Positions 27,940 to 37,648 of a stretch of DNA of 64,000 nucleotides are shown in pieces (within the stretch, counting starts at the first letter, position 1; the number at the start of each line of letters is the position of its first letter). A model generated the notes under the pieces. The model had not been told where the DNA came from. It saw nothing but the letters and a program-made list of their open reading frames with translations, and searched no databases. The DNA is from Saccharomycopsis fibuligera x Saccharomycopsis cf. fibuligera. Taxonomy: Eukaryota; Ascomycota; Saccharomycetes; Ascoideales; Saccharomycopsidaceae. The translations under genes were made by a program, and so were the position numbers. The DNA is taken from the NCBI GenBank assembly GCA_001936135.1, contig CP012811.1, positions 2,232,001 through 2,296,000 of the forward strand, in the 5' to 3' direction.

Positions 27940-29347
27940 TGCGGACGAGACTGTTAAAAGAGAGTGCTTTGTTGAGTAGCAATTGGTGTGTAGAGTAGAG
28001 AAGAAGAAGAAGAAGAAGATGTGAGGAAAAAGAACAGAGATCAAAAGATTTTTGAGTAGTGCAGCCAAGTGAAAAAAGTTTGGAGGACAAAAAGATTTAC
28101 GCGGTGGAGAGACAGAAACAGAAACAGAAACAGAGCGGCGGGCACTGGAAGAGTGATTGAGCGAGTTAGTTGGCGGGGCGGACGTGGCCGAGAGGCTGAG
28201 AGTGAGTTACAAGGAGGGTGGTCTTAATGGTGTGCTGGTGCTTTGAGTAGTAGGTATATATGAGTGGTACAGTTGCTACAACTGGTGTTTGCAGTGCAAG
28301 TGCTTACTTACTCTGGAAAGTGAGTGACAGGAAAAGTGACAGCAGTACACAAGACAGGAAGACAGCACTGAGAGTAAGTAAATCAAAAGAGAGAGAGAGA
28401 GAGAGAGAGAGTGAGAGTGAAAGAACAGCATTCAGCCACGCTAAGGAGAACAGCCAGCGAGCACTAACACCGGCTGTGTTGTGTAAGTGCTAGAATACAA
28501 TTTACAGCAGGCGGTATTTCACTTTAGTGCTACACTACTTCCACTAAATAGTGCTACAACTACATTTTAGCAGCGCACTGGAAAAATTTTTAATGCGCGA
28601 ATCAAAATTGATCGCCGTGAGCGAGAGTGAGCGAGTGTGTGCACTCATGAAACAGCTGGCGCTGGCTGCACTGGCCAATCAGCAGGTTGCCTGCTAATTG
28701 ACTCTACTGCCGGACCCATTGCCGCTCGATATCAGTGCCAATTGGCCTGCGGTGTGCTTATAGACCTGGTATACCTGGTGATGTGAATAGGAGTTAGTAC
28801 TATATAGTGTGTAGCCCAGACCAGCGTACTTGTCCACAATAGAGAGAGAGAAACCAACATGGCCAACGGCACTCTTCTCCACAAAGAGCAGCAAGTGCCA
28901 TCCAGACAAACAGCTCATCGTAAACTCTGTCCGAGGATAACACTCTCTGGTGTAGTGAGTGCCGCAGCAACTGCTAGCACCATAAACTCGCAAGTACTCA
29001 ACAGCATCAATCAGCCCCAAATCATTGATACGCCTTTATGGTACTACTTCCCGCACGCAGCTAAGCAAAGCTCCCTCGGCAACTCTTCTTCAGGATGGTT
29101 GGTGGTGGTGGTGGTGGTTCATTCTGCCAACATTGCACAACATTATCCCCCCGATCAATTGATCCTCTTTGGTAATCTAATATGCGCCGCCATGCCATAC
29201 CATACCATACCCATGATGTTGTTTCTCGTGACTGCTGCTTTTACAGCTCCTCCCACAATATAAAGCGCATCCCTTCCCCGGGGAGCCCAAACAGCACTGT
29301 TACTAAACATCTTGTGCCCAACAGCTGAAGCTCCACCACTAGGCAAA
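27940..29347. other. Divergent promoter region, Kelch 1 / racemase
   Basis: About 1.4 kb without a convincing gene. It holds a (GA)n tract (28389-28411), a GAAACA repeat near 28109-28132 and several GAGTGAG-type runs. The size suggests complex regulation of Kelch 1 and/or the racemase gene. Short open frames here lack protein character. Confidence 0.5.
28389..28411 (+). repeat. (GA)n microsatellite
   Basis: About eleven uninterrupted GA units in the Kelch 1 upstream region; GA tracts are common in yeast promoters. Confidence 0.9.
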
Positions 29348-30130
29348 ATGGCAGACAGCAAGCCTTTCCTTGGGATCCTCCAGGTCAACACCACTTTCCA
29401 CCGCCCTCCTGGCGATGTGGGAAACTTGGCAACATGGCAAAAACACAACATCCCCGTCAAGATCAAAATCGTCACCGCTACTGACAGCGACGAAGTGGTC
29501 AAGTCTTCCAGAAACTACTCGCAGCATTTCATCGACAGTTGGCTTGCGGCGGCTCAGCAGCTTGTCGAAGAAGGCGCAATCGCCATAATTACACTGTGCG
29601 GCTTCTTGGCTACTTTGCATCCGATCTTGCAAAGCAAGTTGTCAGTTCCCGTAGGCACTTCAGCATTGCTTCAGGTGCCTATTGCCTTTGCTACAACGCC
29701 AGGCGCCTCCGCTGCTGCTGCTCCAGCTGCTGCTGCTGGTAGCACAGAGGCTCCCAAAAAGAAAATCGGGATTATAACATTCGATGCTGCCAATTTGGGC
29801 CGCGAGCATCTTGTCGCCGTGGGCGTATCCGCAGACCTTATTGACAACAACCAGACACCAATAGTTGGTGTCACTCCCAACGGTGCTTTCCAGCGAATTT
29901 TGCGTCACAATGAGCCATTTGACTACAATGCAATTGAAAACGAAGTAGTGGATGCCGCCCAGAGACTCGTCAGGGAAAACGAGGGGGTGCTGGGAATTGT
30001 GTTGGAGTGCACAAACATTCCTCCGTATAAGAAGAAGATTAGTGAAGCGGTGGGTGGGTTGCCGGTATGGGACATAATTACGTTGGGAAAGTACTTGTAC
30101 GAGGCAGCATTGCCGGAAAGCTATGCGTGA
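29348..30130 (+). CDS. Asp/Glu/hydantoin racemase family protein (DCG1-like)
   Basis: The 260-residue product has the two active-site cysteines expected of the family: C84 in TLCGFL and C221 in VLECTNIPPY. Other landmarks are GILQVNTT at the N-terminus, VPVGTSALLQ, and KIGIITFDAANLGREHL, which starts the second lobe. The start at 29348 is the ATG nearest the conserved beta-strand. Family members racemise aspartate, glutamate or 5-substituted hydantoins. The S. cerevisiae member Dcg1 sits in the DAL (allantoin) gene cluster and is nitrogen-regulated, but its substrate is unknown. Here the gene is tail-to-tail with a Dal5-type permease, which also hints at nitrogen-compound use. An Ala-rich loop (about 118-131) is unusual. 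Substrate cannot be read from sequence. Confidence 0.82.
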   Translation: MADSKPFLGILQVNTTFHRPPGDVGNLATWQKHNIPVKIKIVTATDSDEVVKSSRNYSQHFIDSWLAAAQQLVEEGAIAIITLCGFLATLHPILQSKLSVPVGTSALLQVPIAFATTPGASAAAAPAAAAGSTEAPKKKIGIITFDAANLGREHLVAVGVSADLIDNNQTPIVGVTPNGAFQRILRHNEPFDYNAIENEVVDAAQRLVRENEGVLGIVLECTNIPPYKKKISEAVGGLPVWDIITLGKYLYEAALPESYA

Positions 30131-30237
30131 TGACTGGTCCAGAGGGGCTTTTAGATTCGAAAACAACTATTTGTATTGTCGATACTTGTATAAACCGCAG
30201 CCTTTATAGGCCGGCCGGAGTTTGAGAAATATACGTA

Positions 30238-30341
<104 letters not shown>

Positions 30342-30377
30342 GCATTTTGTATAGACCACGGGCTCACTGAAGCATTC

Positions 30378-32090
30378 TCACAATGGATAGATAAACTTCT
30401 TGTTCTCCAAATCGGTCAAATCAAGCATTGACACATCCACCTTTACTCTCTTGGCCACTCCGTTCTCATCCACTTTGGTAACGTATCCGTTTTCATCTTC
30501 CACTTTACCTTCCAATATATCCTGAACAAGCTGCTTTCTTTCTTTATTACGTCGACTCAAAATGTACCTAATCACCTGCAAGATCAACGGTGCCAAGAAC
30601 CACGAGCCAACGATCTGTATGCCCCACGCCAAATAGTACCGCGGTGCATCTTTGGCTCTCCAGATCTGGGGCGCGAACAAGTTAACCACCCCAAAAGCGC
30701 TGGACCATACAATAGTCCGCACTAGTCGCTTGGTGTAGCCAGCAGCCGTGGCCTGGCACCAGCAAAATGCGACAATAAAAGTGAGGCCGTTGCAATTAGT
30801 CAAGAAGATCCCGGCAAGAATCCCGTAATTGTTCAGTAGTGGCAAAGCCACCGCCAATATCCCCCCAAGCAACGCCACGAGGGCCCACACAGTGCCAACG
30901 TGGGCGGTTTGCGACCTGAAATAGTACAAACTGAGCGAGCCCAAACATAGGGAAACCGTGCTGAAGCCGGAACTGGCTACCGATACCAACGTTGCGTGCA
31001 AATTATCGAGCCCGAGCTGCTTGTATATGATTGCTGATTGGAAGCTGATGTTGTTGCAGAGCATGCTCAACAAGACAAAGATGCCAAAGAGCCACGTAAC
31101 GGGATCCAGGAGCGCCTCTTTTACTTGGCCGCGCTTGACGACTTTTTGCTCAATGCTGGAGTTGGTGGCCCTTTTGATACGCTGGATAACATGAACCCTT
31201 TGCTCAGTGGAGAAATAGCGATAAGTGGCCGGGTTGTCAGGATAAAAAAAGAATACCAGCACACAGAGCACAAACGAGAGCCCGCCGATGATGGCCCAAT
31301 AGATTTTCCAGGGACGTACGTTGGGAATGAATTGGATCCCATAGGATATCAACCCGCCGGGGATGCCCTGAGCTTGACAGCTGATCCAGAATACCCCAGC
31401 GACGATGGCCTGTTCCTCGGGAGTGAACCACATGGCAAGCGTGTGTTCCAACGAAGGCGTCACTCCCGCTTCAAAAAACCCAAGGAAAAACCGGATTGCT
31501 GCCAACTTGCCAAAGCTGTCAGCGGTGAGCTGAATCAACTGCAAAAAAGCCCAGCAGAAAGTGACCCCAGTCAAGTAATAGGATAGCGGAATGCGCTGGA
31601 AAACGTAGTGGCTCGGCACCTGCGAAACAAAGTACCCCACATAGAATATAGTTTGCAAGTCGTTGTACGTCAGCTGGGTCAAGTTGGCGTCCTCGAAAAG
31701 TCCAAGCAACGAGGCATACCCCATGGCGTTTTTGTCCAAAAATAGCATGAAGTTGACAAAGAAAACCATAGGGAAAATCGTGAGCCAAAGTTTACGCTGA
31801 AGCCTGCGCTCGGTTTGTGGGGTTAGCGGTCCAGCGGTGGGGCCGTATTGCTGAAGGAGCTGTAAAGTGACATCGGCTTCTTTGTCTTTGACAACTTTGA
31901 CGTCTTCTTCTTCTTCTTCTTCTTCCGCAGAGCTGATGGCAGTGTCGGAATGAGGATTGTTGATAGAGGCTACCTCAATAGCAGTAGCGTCTTTTGGCGT
32001 TTCGTCCGCACGAGCAGGACCATCAGGCTTGGAATGGGCACCGTCACGAAGGCTGTCCTCAGAGGCTTTGTCAGCTTCAGACGGAGGCAT
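30378..32090 (-). CDS. MFS permease, Dal5/allantoate-type anion:cation symporter family
   Basis: The 570-residue protein has a long hydrophilic N-terminus with a poly-Glu stretch (about residues 56-62), then twelve predicted membrane segments. The first begins LWLTIFPMVFFVNFMLFLDK, followed by NAMGYASLLGL, the family's D-K-x-x-x-x-A signature. RFFLGFFEAGVTPS and WISCQAQGIPGGLISYGIQ are typical of the Dal5 branch, whose members move allantoate, nicotinate, biotin, pantothenate, dipeptides and similar organic anions. The loop between segments 6 and 7 is basic. It shares a divergent ~1-kb promoter with the flavoprotein at 33117 and converges on the racemase gene. The exact substrate is not determined. 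By context it could be an amino-acid derivative or ureide. Confidence 0.88.
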   Translation of the reverse strand: MPPSEADKASEDSLRDGAHSKPDGPARADETPKDATAIEVASINNPHSDTAISSAEEEEEEEDVKVVKDKEADVTLQLLQQYGPTAGPLTPQTERRLQRKLWLTIFPMVFFVNFMLFLDKNAMGYASLLGLFEDANLTQLTYNDLQTIFYVGYFVSQVPSHYVFQRIPLSYYLTGVTFCWAFLQLIQLTADSFGKLAAIRFFLGFFEAGVTPSLEHTLAMWFTPEEQAIVAGVFWISCQAQGIPGGLISYGIQFIPNVRPWKIYWAIIGGLSFVLCVLVFFFYPDNPATYRYFSTEQRVHVIQRIKRATNSSIEQKVVKRGQVKEALLDPVTWLFGIFVLLSMLCNNISFQSAIIYKQLGLDNLHATLVSVASSGFSTVSLCLGSLSLYYFRSQTAHVGTVWALVALLGGILAVALPLLNNYGILAGIFLTNCNGLTFIVAFCWCQATAAGYTKRLVRTIVWSSAFGVVNLFAPQIWRAKDAPRYYLAWGIQIVGSWFLAPLILQVIRYILSRRNKERKQLVQDILEGKVEDENGYVTKVDENGVAKRVKVDVSMLDLTDLENKKFIYPL

Positions 32091-32123
32091 CTTTTTTATT
32101 TATTTATTTTGCTGGAGTTGATG

Positions 32124-32156
<33 letters not shown>

Positions 32157-32157
32157 A
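32124..32157. repeat. T13A21 homopolymer palindrome upstream of the permease
   Basis: Thirteen T are followed directly by twenty-one A. The centre is a perfect 26-bp inverted repeat only ~34 bp upstream of the permease start codon. Confidence 0.92.
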
Positions 32158-32870
32158 GGAAAAAGCGCAAACATATAGCACAGGAAATTGTCCTCATTTT
32201 GTAGCCACCATACCTATTCTCCTCGCAAAGATTCACTTCACTGCAATGAAAAGGCCCTGCATGGTAAAATAGACAGGCAGTGTTGGGATAGAAAGTGATG
32301 TGGATATTTCACGTGGAAGAATGACGGTGGCCGCCAAAAAAAAAAAAAAAAGCACACAGTTTTTGCCTTGACATAAAATACAGCGGCTTTGGTGTCTAAG
32401 ATAACGAAGCTTAAGGCGTAATAAATTATGAGAGCCTGGCGTGCAGTAGACACTAGCGTAGTAGATTTCTGAACATGGCTCGTTTTCCCTGCGTATAGCC
32501 GGCAGATGTTCAGCAGTGCGGCAGTGCAGCAGCGCATCCACAGCGGGTTTCGCCATTAAACGCGTGCTGTCGTTATTCTGCGCTGTCGGGGCACCGCGGA
32601 ACAGAAGGGCTCAATACGGATCAAACCCACGGCAGTTTGGTAGACTGTGCTATATGGGCTCTCATGAACCTGAACCAGGAGGCGTCGTCATCAACCGTTA
32701 TCGCAGGGTATGTATATATGTATATATATATGTATATATATAGCGGTCCATGGAGAGTGCGTAAGTTTCCGCTCAGCGGCACCAGCTTCCTCTGATAAAT
32801 TTCTGGAGTTAAGCCCCAATGGGTTCGTACAGACGCTATCGAATCATCGGGCAGCAGCGATTTCCTCGGA

Positions 32871-32901
32871 GATCGATTGATCGATCGATCGATCGATCGA
32901 T
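32871..32901 (+). repeat. (GATC)n tetranucleotide repeat
   Basis: About seven GATC units (one variant) end in GATAAC. The repeat is self-complementary. Confidence 0.9.
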
Positions 32902-32931
32902 AACAGACAAAATGTCACCATATATCTTTCC

Positions 32932-32939
32932 TATATAAA
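32932..32939 (+). promoter_or_regulatory. TATA box of the FAD-oxidase gene
   Basis: TATATAAA lies ~180 bp upstream of the start codon at 33117, within the yeast range for a TATA-to-ATG distance including the leader. Confidence 0.45.
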
Positions 32940-33116
32940 CCCACAGCTGGGATCTGCTGGATATCAAATCTTTTCCTTTCAACGTTCGCAATTGACCGTC
33001 TTTTTTTAGCCTGTTTATCGTCTATCAAATCAAATAAGTTTTTGTTTTTTTTGTTTCGACTATAAATCACAAGTCAGAAGTTATCAACAGGAAATTATCA
33101 GCAATCACCCACCGCT

Positions 33117-34685
33117 ATGCCAATCTCCAAAGACTCCTCCAAAAAAATCATCATCATTGGCTCCGGTGTGTTTGGCCTCAGCAGCGCCCTTCATTTGGCT
33201 CAAAACGGCTACACCGACATTACCATTTACGACCGTCTTGATCTTCTCAAGCTTGGCTACTCTTTTATCAACGGCGCCGACACCGCCAGTGCTGACATCA
33301 ATAAAGTGTTCCGTGCTTTCTACGCCGAAAAGGACTACTACCATCGTCTTGCATTGCAAGCCAAAGAGCATTTCCTTCAGTGGGACTCTGAGCTCCGCCA
33401 GTTGGATCCCAATGACCCGCAAGCTCAGCTATACAAGGTGCGCAAGATTTTGGACCCAACAGGGCTCATCAGACTCGATAGCACCAAGGAAAACTCTGAA
33501 GCTGAAAAGCACACATTGGCCAGTTTTGAAAAGTCGGGGCTAAGACATACCCAATTTGATATCAAAGTTCCGGAAGACGTAGCCCGTGCTGAAGCTACTG
33601 GATGGGGTCACAAGCTAAATCCAGCAAACATTCAAAACAATAGCTACCTCAAGCAATTGAGCGGGGTGTTGGACAGCACCTCGGGTGTTCTTCATGCTTG
33701 CAATGCTTGCATTTATGTCAACCAAAAGCTCCGTTCCTTGGGCGTGAACTTCGTTACTGGTGAGCAAGGCGAAGTCACTTCATTGATAACTAAAGAAAAC
33801 GATATTGATACCGTCACCGGCATCAAAACCAAGGACGGGGAACTGCATTACGCTGACTTGGTCATTGCTGCTGCTGGCCCGTGGACAGCAACGTTGGTTC
33901 CTGAACTTGCCGGTCTCAGTGAAGCGCACTCAGGAAATGTGTTGCTCATAAAGGTTCCCGAAGATAGACCAGACCTCAGAAAAAAATACTCTTTTGAAAA
34001 TTTCCCAATTTTTGCGTGGCGCGGTGGTGAAGTTAGAGAAAAAGACAAGTACGGTGGGTTTGGTGTTTTTCCTGTTTCTGAACCAGATGGACTCATCAAG
34101 ATCTTTTGCCGTCAAAAGAAATTTGCTAATCAAACACCTGTCAAAAAGACGAGCGCTGATCATGCTGCTCAAGATGAGGACAAGGTAATCACTTCAGTGC
34201 CAGTGACTAGCAGATCCAATCCTCCGGAAACGCGTCTTGCCCGCACCCTCGTCACACAAACCAAGGATATTTTCAAAGTGTTCTTCCCTGATTTGGCGCC
34301 TTTAGGTATCTACAAGACCCAATTATTGTGGTACACTGACACTATCAATAACGACTTCATTATCGACTGGGCTCCGGGACACAAAAGCCAAGACAAGGGT
34401 AGCAACAAAGGCAAAAGCAACTTGCTTGTCGTTACTGGGGGCTCGGGCCATGGTTTCAAATTCTTGCCAGTGTTGGGTCGGTTTGTGGTGGATGTTATCG
34501 AAGGAAGAGAGAATGAGTACACCCGTAAGTTCCAGTGGAGAGACCCAGAAGATTTTGATAGAGATGTAAACGGAATCAAAGGAATTAAAAACGGGTTGGA
34601 TAACTACTATGAGCAGGAATTGATGACCGAAAAAGATTTGCAGTTTTCGGAGGAGGACGCCAAAAGAGAGGTGGTTTTAAATTAA
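33117..34685 (+). CDS. FAD-dependent oxidase, fructosyl-amino-acid/sarcosine oxidase-like
   Basis: The 522-residue protein begins with a dinucleotide-binding fold: KKIIIIGSGVFGLSSALHLA, with the GSGVFG loop at residues 15-20. A GADTASADINKVFR motif follows, where fructosyl-amine oxidases have their substrate-site loop. A second FAD contact region is DLVIAAAGPWTA. The C-terminal WYTDTINNDFIIDWAPGH and TGGSGHGFKFLPVLG blocks are characteristic of fructosyl-amine, pipecolate and sarcosine oxidases. The family oxidises secondary amines to imines with O2, giving H2O2; fructosyl-amine oxidases release the amino acid from Amadori products. In monomeric sarcosine oxidase a Cys just before the YTNT-like motif binds FAD covalently; here that place is Leu (QLLWYTDT). 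There is no clear C-terminal peroxisomal SKL signal (it ends VVLN). Substrate is inferred only to family level. Confidence 0.82.
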   Translation: MPISKDSSKKIIIIGSGVFGLSSALHLAQNGYTDITIYDRLDLLKLGYSFINGADTASADINKVFRAFYAEKDYYHRLALQAKEHFLQWDSELRQLDPNDPQAQLYKVRKILDPTGLIRLDSTKENSEAEKHTLASFEKSGLRHTQFDIKVPEDVARAEATGWGHKLNPANIQNNSYLKQLSGVLDSTSGVLHACNACIYVNQKLRSLGVNFVTGEQGEVTSLITKENDIDTVTGIKTKDGELHYADLVIAAAGPWTATLVPELAGLSEAHSGNVLLIKVPEDRPDLRKKYSFENFPIFAWRGGEVREKDKYGGFGVFPVSEPDGLIKIFCRQKKFANQTPVKKTSADHAAQDEDKVITSVPVTSRSNPPETRLARTLVTQTKDIFKVFFPDLAPLGIYKTQLLWYTDTINNDFIIDWAPGHKSQDKGSNKGKSNLLVVTGGSGHGFKFLPVLGRFVVDVIEGRENEYTRKFQWRDPEDFDRDVNGIKGIKNGLDNYYEQELMTEKDLQFSEEDAKREVVLN

Positions 34686-34939
34686 GGGAGCTAAAAGATG
34701 GTAGCTTTGTTTTACCCAAGGTTGTTTTTTTTTTTTTTTTTTTTTGTTTATTCAAATATGATAAAGCTTGGTAAAAATATGCGGCAGCACTTTATGCAGC
34801 AGCGGCGGCGGCTGCTGCAAAAGTATTTCTTGACCAGCATGAACCACCTCTGTTTCCGTAGCGATATTTTGGACACTCCTATTTGTTTTTTCCTCCTTTT
34901 TCCCTGCGCTCAACTATCTTTAAGCCTTGAAAACATAAG

Positions 34940-34942
<3 letters not shown>

Positions 34943-34984
<42 letters not shown>
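34943..34984 (+). repeat. (AT)21 microsatellite
   Basis: A pure 42-bp AT run that could form a cruciform. It lies 3' of the oxidase gene. Confidence 0.95.
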
Positions 34985-34987
<3 letters not shown>

Positions 34988-35183
34988 AATAACTGCAAGG
35001 GCAATATTGTCTTTTGCTGAGACCGTTTTCAAATTACTTGTAGCAAATTTCTACGAGATCCACTGCCGACATTTAGCGACGCACCACAACTTGCACACCG
35101 CGCCATGCAAGAAGCAAAAAAGAAGTCTACCAAAACGCAAAAAACCAAAAAAGTTAACCAACGTTACTACCAAGCAGTTGGAC

Positions 35184-35191
35184 AAAAAAAA
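35184..35191 (-). terminator. Pol III terminator of tRNA-Phe
   Basis: On the minus strand this is T8, four bases past the 3' end of the tRNA. Confidence 0.85.
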
Positions 35192-35195
35192 TTAA

Positions 35196-35300
35196 TGCGA
35201 ACTCTGTGGATCGAACACAGGACCTTCAGATTGCTTTTCTGAAGAGATATCCCTTCAGATCAACTTCAGTCTGACGCTCTCCCAACTGAGCTAAGTCCGC
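35196..35300 (-). tRNA. tRNA-Phe (GAA) with 32-nt intron
   Basis: On the minus strand the 5' exon (37 nt) starts GCGGACTTAGCTCAGTTGGG and reaches anticodon GAA in ACTGAAG. The 3' exon (36 nt) contains GGTTCGATCC-type B-box sequence (GTGTTCGATCCACAG) and ends in GTTCGCA. The intron of 32 nt occupies the canonical site after position 37. Acceptor stem GCGGACT pairs with AGTTCGC, with a G-T pair. It closely matches S. cerevisiae tRNA-Phe, also intron-bearing. Confidence 0.96.
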
Positions 35301-35457
35301 TTGATGAAGTTTCTAGATTATGGGACTTGGGTAGTCGTTAATCAAAGAACTGATAATTACACGAATGTGGCAAATTTGACTAAGTGTCTACGGCCATATC
35401 TAGCGGAAAACAGAATTTCCCGTCCGATCAATGGTACTTAAGCCGCTAAGAGCCTGA

Positions 35458-35883
35458 CCGAGTAGTGTAGCGGGAGACCATACGCGAAACTCAGGTGCTG
35501 TAGTCTTCAAGTCCTGGAACGGCAGTGCACAAGTGCGCGAGAAGTTCAAATTCCAAGGTGAGGAATGTAAGTGGTGCTCCGAAGATTTATCACGTAAAAT
35601 GCACAAACGGCAGTCATATGAAGATGCTATCAACAAACAAATGGAGCACTTTTTGGTCAAATGTCCAGTGGCACGAGCATTATGGAAAAAGTTACATATA
35701 AATATGGAATTGAGCTGGGACAGCCTCATCCTTCCATCCAGTGATACACGAGAATTAATCCAGGTCGACAACTACTTGATATTCCAAAAGAAATACTCCC
35801 GCCTACGGCAAGATAAGGACTTTGATTGGAAAACCATTCCAATCTCTAGTCTTGTTTACTACATCACCACGGTAACGAATTAG
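35458..35883 (+). mobile_element. LINE (non-LTR) ORF2 3' remnant with zf-RVT motif
   Basis: The frame is open from 35458, directly after a stop codon, to the stop near 35883, and has no plausible start codon of its own. The translated product carries C-x2-C in ECKWCSED, then [16 protein letters not shown], giving the C-x2-C...H...C arrangement of the C-terminal zinc-knuckle (zf-RVT) of L1-type LINE ORF2 proteins. Candida species carry L1-clade LINEs called Zorro, so a Zorro-like source is likely. Endonuclease and reverse-transcriptase parts are missing: this is a 5'-truncated copy, as LINE insertions usually are. A-rich sequence follows (35890-35930). It lies ~160 bp upstream of the tRNA-Phe gene in transcription terms. 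Confidence 0.7.
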
Positions 35884-36051
35884 ATAACACATCAGAAAAA
35901 AAATAACAAAAAATAAAAATTATATATAAATATATCATCCATCCTAGACTAAAATCTCTCCTATATCTATTTCAAATCCAAAAAATCCATTAAAGTCTAA
36001 CTAATACTAACGGGGTTTTCACTTGTATAAGTTTCTCCTATATAATAACAG

Positions 36052-36235
36052 CTGAACTATACTGTATATACTATATAGATAAGTTGATAAGATTATACTT
36101 TCTATCGTTTATATAGAAATAATAAATCGGTATTGTGTGTGAAAAAAAAAAAAGCTACTAATACTAGCGACTGAGCTTTACTTTATATACTATATAGATA
36201 GGTCTATAAAGTTATATTATATATCGTTTATATAG
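36052..36235 (+). repeat. 65-bp imperfect direct repeat pair
   Basis: Copy 1 is 36052-36116 and copy 2 is 36171-36235. Both are 65 bp and align without gaps at roughly 80% identity. Both contain TATACTATATAGATA and end TATCGTTTATATAG. Before each copy is a CTAATACTA(A/G)CG motif (about 36001 and 36158). They may be 3' parts of the neighbouring LINE or an independent AT-rich repeat. Confidence 0.8.
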
Positions 36236-37327
36236 TACATTTTTTGAAACTTTTAGCTTCTTTTAGACAAAGTTTTGGTCAAGCTTAAAACTCTGCCTCC
36301 ATTAACCTGAAGCTTGCTCAATTTACACAAGCCATATCTGTTGAAGATTACAATTCATGTTTTTATTAAAAGAGATTCTTTTATTCCCCGGAACTTGCCG
36401 GCCGACATGGAAAAAATTCAAGCTATTGCTTATAAATTGCATCCAACGATAAGTAAAGCTTAACAAATTTGACAGCCATCACAACTACAAGAATAAAGAA
36501 GAGTAGGGGTCAATTGAAGTATACAATCAATTACAATATTTTAAAGCAAAATTTATTCATAGAATACTGCGAACTTCATAACGCAACAAACGAGATTCTT
36601 TCATACTAGTCGTAGACTTTATGTTACATACACGGACAGAAAGTCCGCCGCTCTATTTTTGGCTGAAGGGCTTTTGCTCCCATGGTCAGGGTTCTTACCG
36701 AAACCTCTGTCTCTTATTAACCGTATAAAGGCCTGCCTCTGGCAATGCTTAGTTGCCGCAGTCGATGAACATCAAAGCTACACAGCTCACACTGCCTCTT
36801 TCACACCCACACTAGCAAAGGCCACTGTTACAGATTGGTGGACAGAGCCGTGGTAGTGGCGTAGACCTGACACACCGTATCCGGGTATCCCCGTTTTTAC
36901 TGTAACAAAGACAGCGCGACGGTCGTCAAAATAGAAAAAAACAAAAAACAAAAAAAAAGAGAAACAGAAACCAAAAAAAATAAAAATAAAGCAGACAAAC
37001 AGCAAATGCTCCACCGTCAGAACCGAACAACGGAAGCGCCTACATCTCTACACACACCATTGCCACGCCATACCTTTCTCAGTGTATCCTAATCATCCAG
37101 GCCCTGCATATTCGTTGGTATTCAAGCAAATTTTGAACTTGTTATTTACTTTCATACTCTGTTTCCATAGCATAGATCTCAAGTACCATAGTGCGATTAT
37201 AACAGTTCCGCCATCACCGCTGCCCGTTTTCGCCCCTGATCTTACGATAAGCAACACAATAAACACCAATACAACACACACAACACACAGCACACAGCAC
37301 ACACACACAGCACGTAAATAACCGAAA
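36236..37327. other. Gene-poor region and SNC promoter
   Basis: I see no convincing gene in this 1.1 kb. The right end holds an A-rich tract (36940-36990) and an ACACAC-type stretch (37268-37312) directly before the v-SNARE start codon. Confidence 0.5.
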
Positions 37328-37648
37328 ATGTCTTCTTCTACACCATACGATCCATACGTACCAAAGGGTAACAACAAGATCAACGATGTTCAAAATGAAA
37401 TTAACGAAACTGTTGATATAATGAGACAGAACATTGACAAAGTCCAGAACAGAGGTGACAACCTTAATGCTATTCAAAACAAAGCTGATCACTTGGGAAC
37501 TTCTGCCAATCAATTCAAAAGAGGTGCCAGTGAGGCTAGAAGACACTTTTGGTGGCAAAACATGAAGATGAAGATGTGTTTGATTGCTGTTGTCATCATC
37601 TTGATTATTGTCATTGTTGTGCCAATCGTTATGCACTTCAAAAACTAG
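37328..37648 (+). CDS. SNC2: Synaptobrevin-type v-SNARE (Snc1/Snc2)
   Basis: The 106-residue protein begins MSSSTPYDPYVP, nearly as in S. cerevisiae Snc2. An R-SNARE core runs from about residue 18 to 78, with the zero-layer Arg in DKVQNRGDNL and the FKRGASEARRHFWWQN juxtamembrane segment. A single C-terminal membrane anchor follows (MCLIAVVIILIIVIVVPIV). Snc proteins sit on secretory and endocytic vesicles and pair with Sso1/2 and Sec9 for fusion at the plasma membrane. S. cerevisiae SNC1 has an intron; no splice signals are seen here. CUG-clade yeasts may have one Snc gene, so Snc1 versus Snc2 is a naming choice. Confidence 0.93.
   Translation: MSSSTPYDPYVPKGNNKINDVQNEINETVDIMRQNIDKVQNRGDNLNAIQNKADHLGTSANQFKRGASEARRHFWWQNMKMKMCLIAVVIILIIVIVVPIVMHFKN

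Larger units (their letters stand above)
32091..33116. other. Divergent promoter region, permease / FAD oxidase
   Basis: About 1 kb shared by two divergent genes. It holds the T13A21 tract, a second A-tract (32336-32351), ATATAT runs near 32711-32740, a (GATC)n tract at 32871-32901 and a TATA box at 32932-32939. Scattered GATAA-type cores occur (for example near 32398, 32795 and 32899), but I do not see a tight GATAAG cluster of the kind expected for strong nitrogen catabolite control. Confidence 0.5.
34686..35195. other. Spacer with poly-T and (AT)21
   Basis: After the oxidase there is a T19 tract (about 34727-34745) and an (AT)21 run at 34943-34984. 35000-35180 is unremarkable sequence leading to the tRNA-Phe terminator. 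Confidence 0.55.

Noticed and set aside
27940-28068. N-terminal extension of Kelch 1 resembling a signal peptide
   Set aside because: The Phe-rich stretch comes from a pyrimidine tract, and neither paralogue has it. The homologous start is at 27939.
28790-28802. TACTAAC on the minus strand in the Kelch 1 upstream spacer
   Set aside because: No matching donor or acceptor at sensible distance, so not called an intron.
32760-32850. Possible 5S rRNA-like AGTTAAGC motif
   Set aside because: Only a short word matches; the internal control region and secondary structure are absent.
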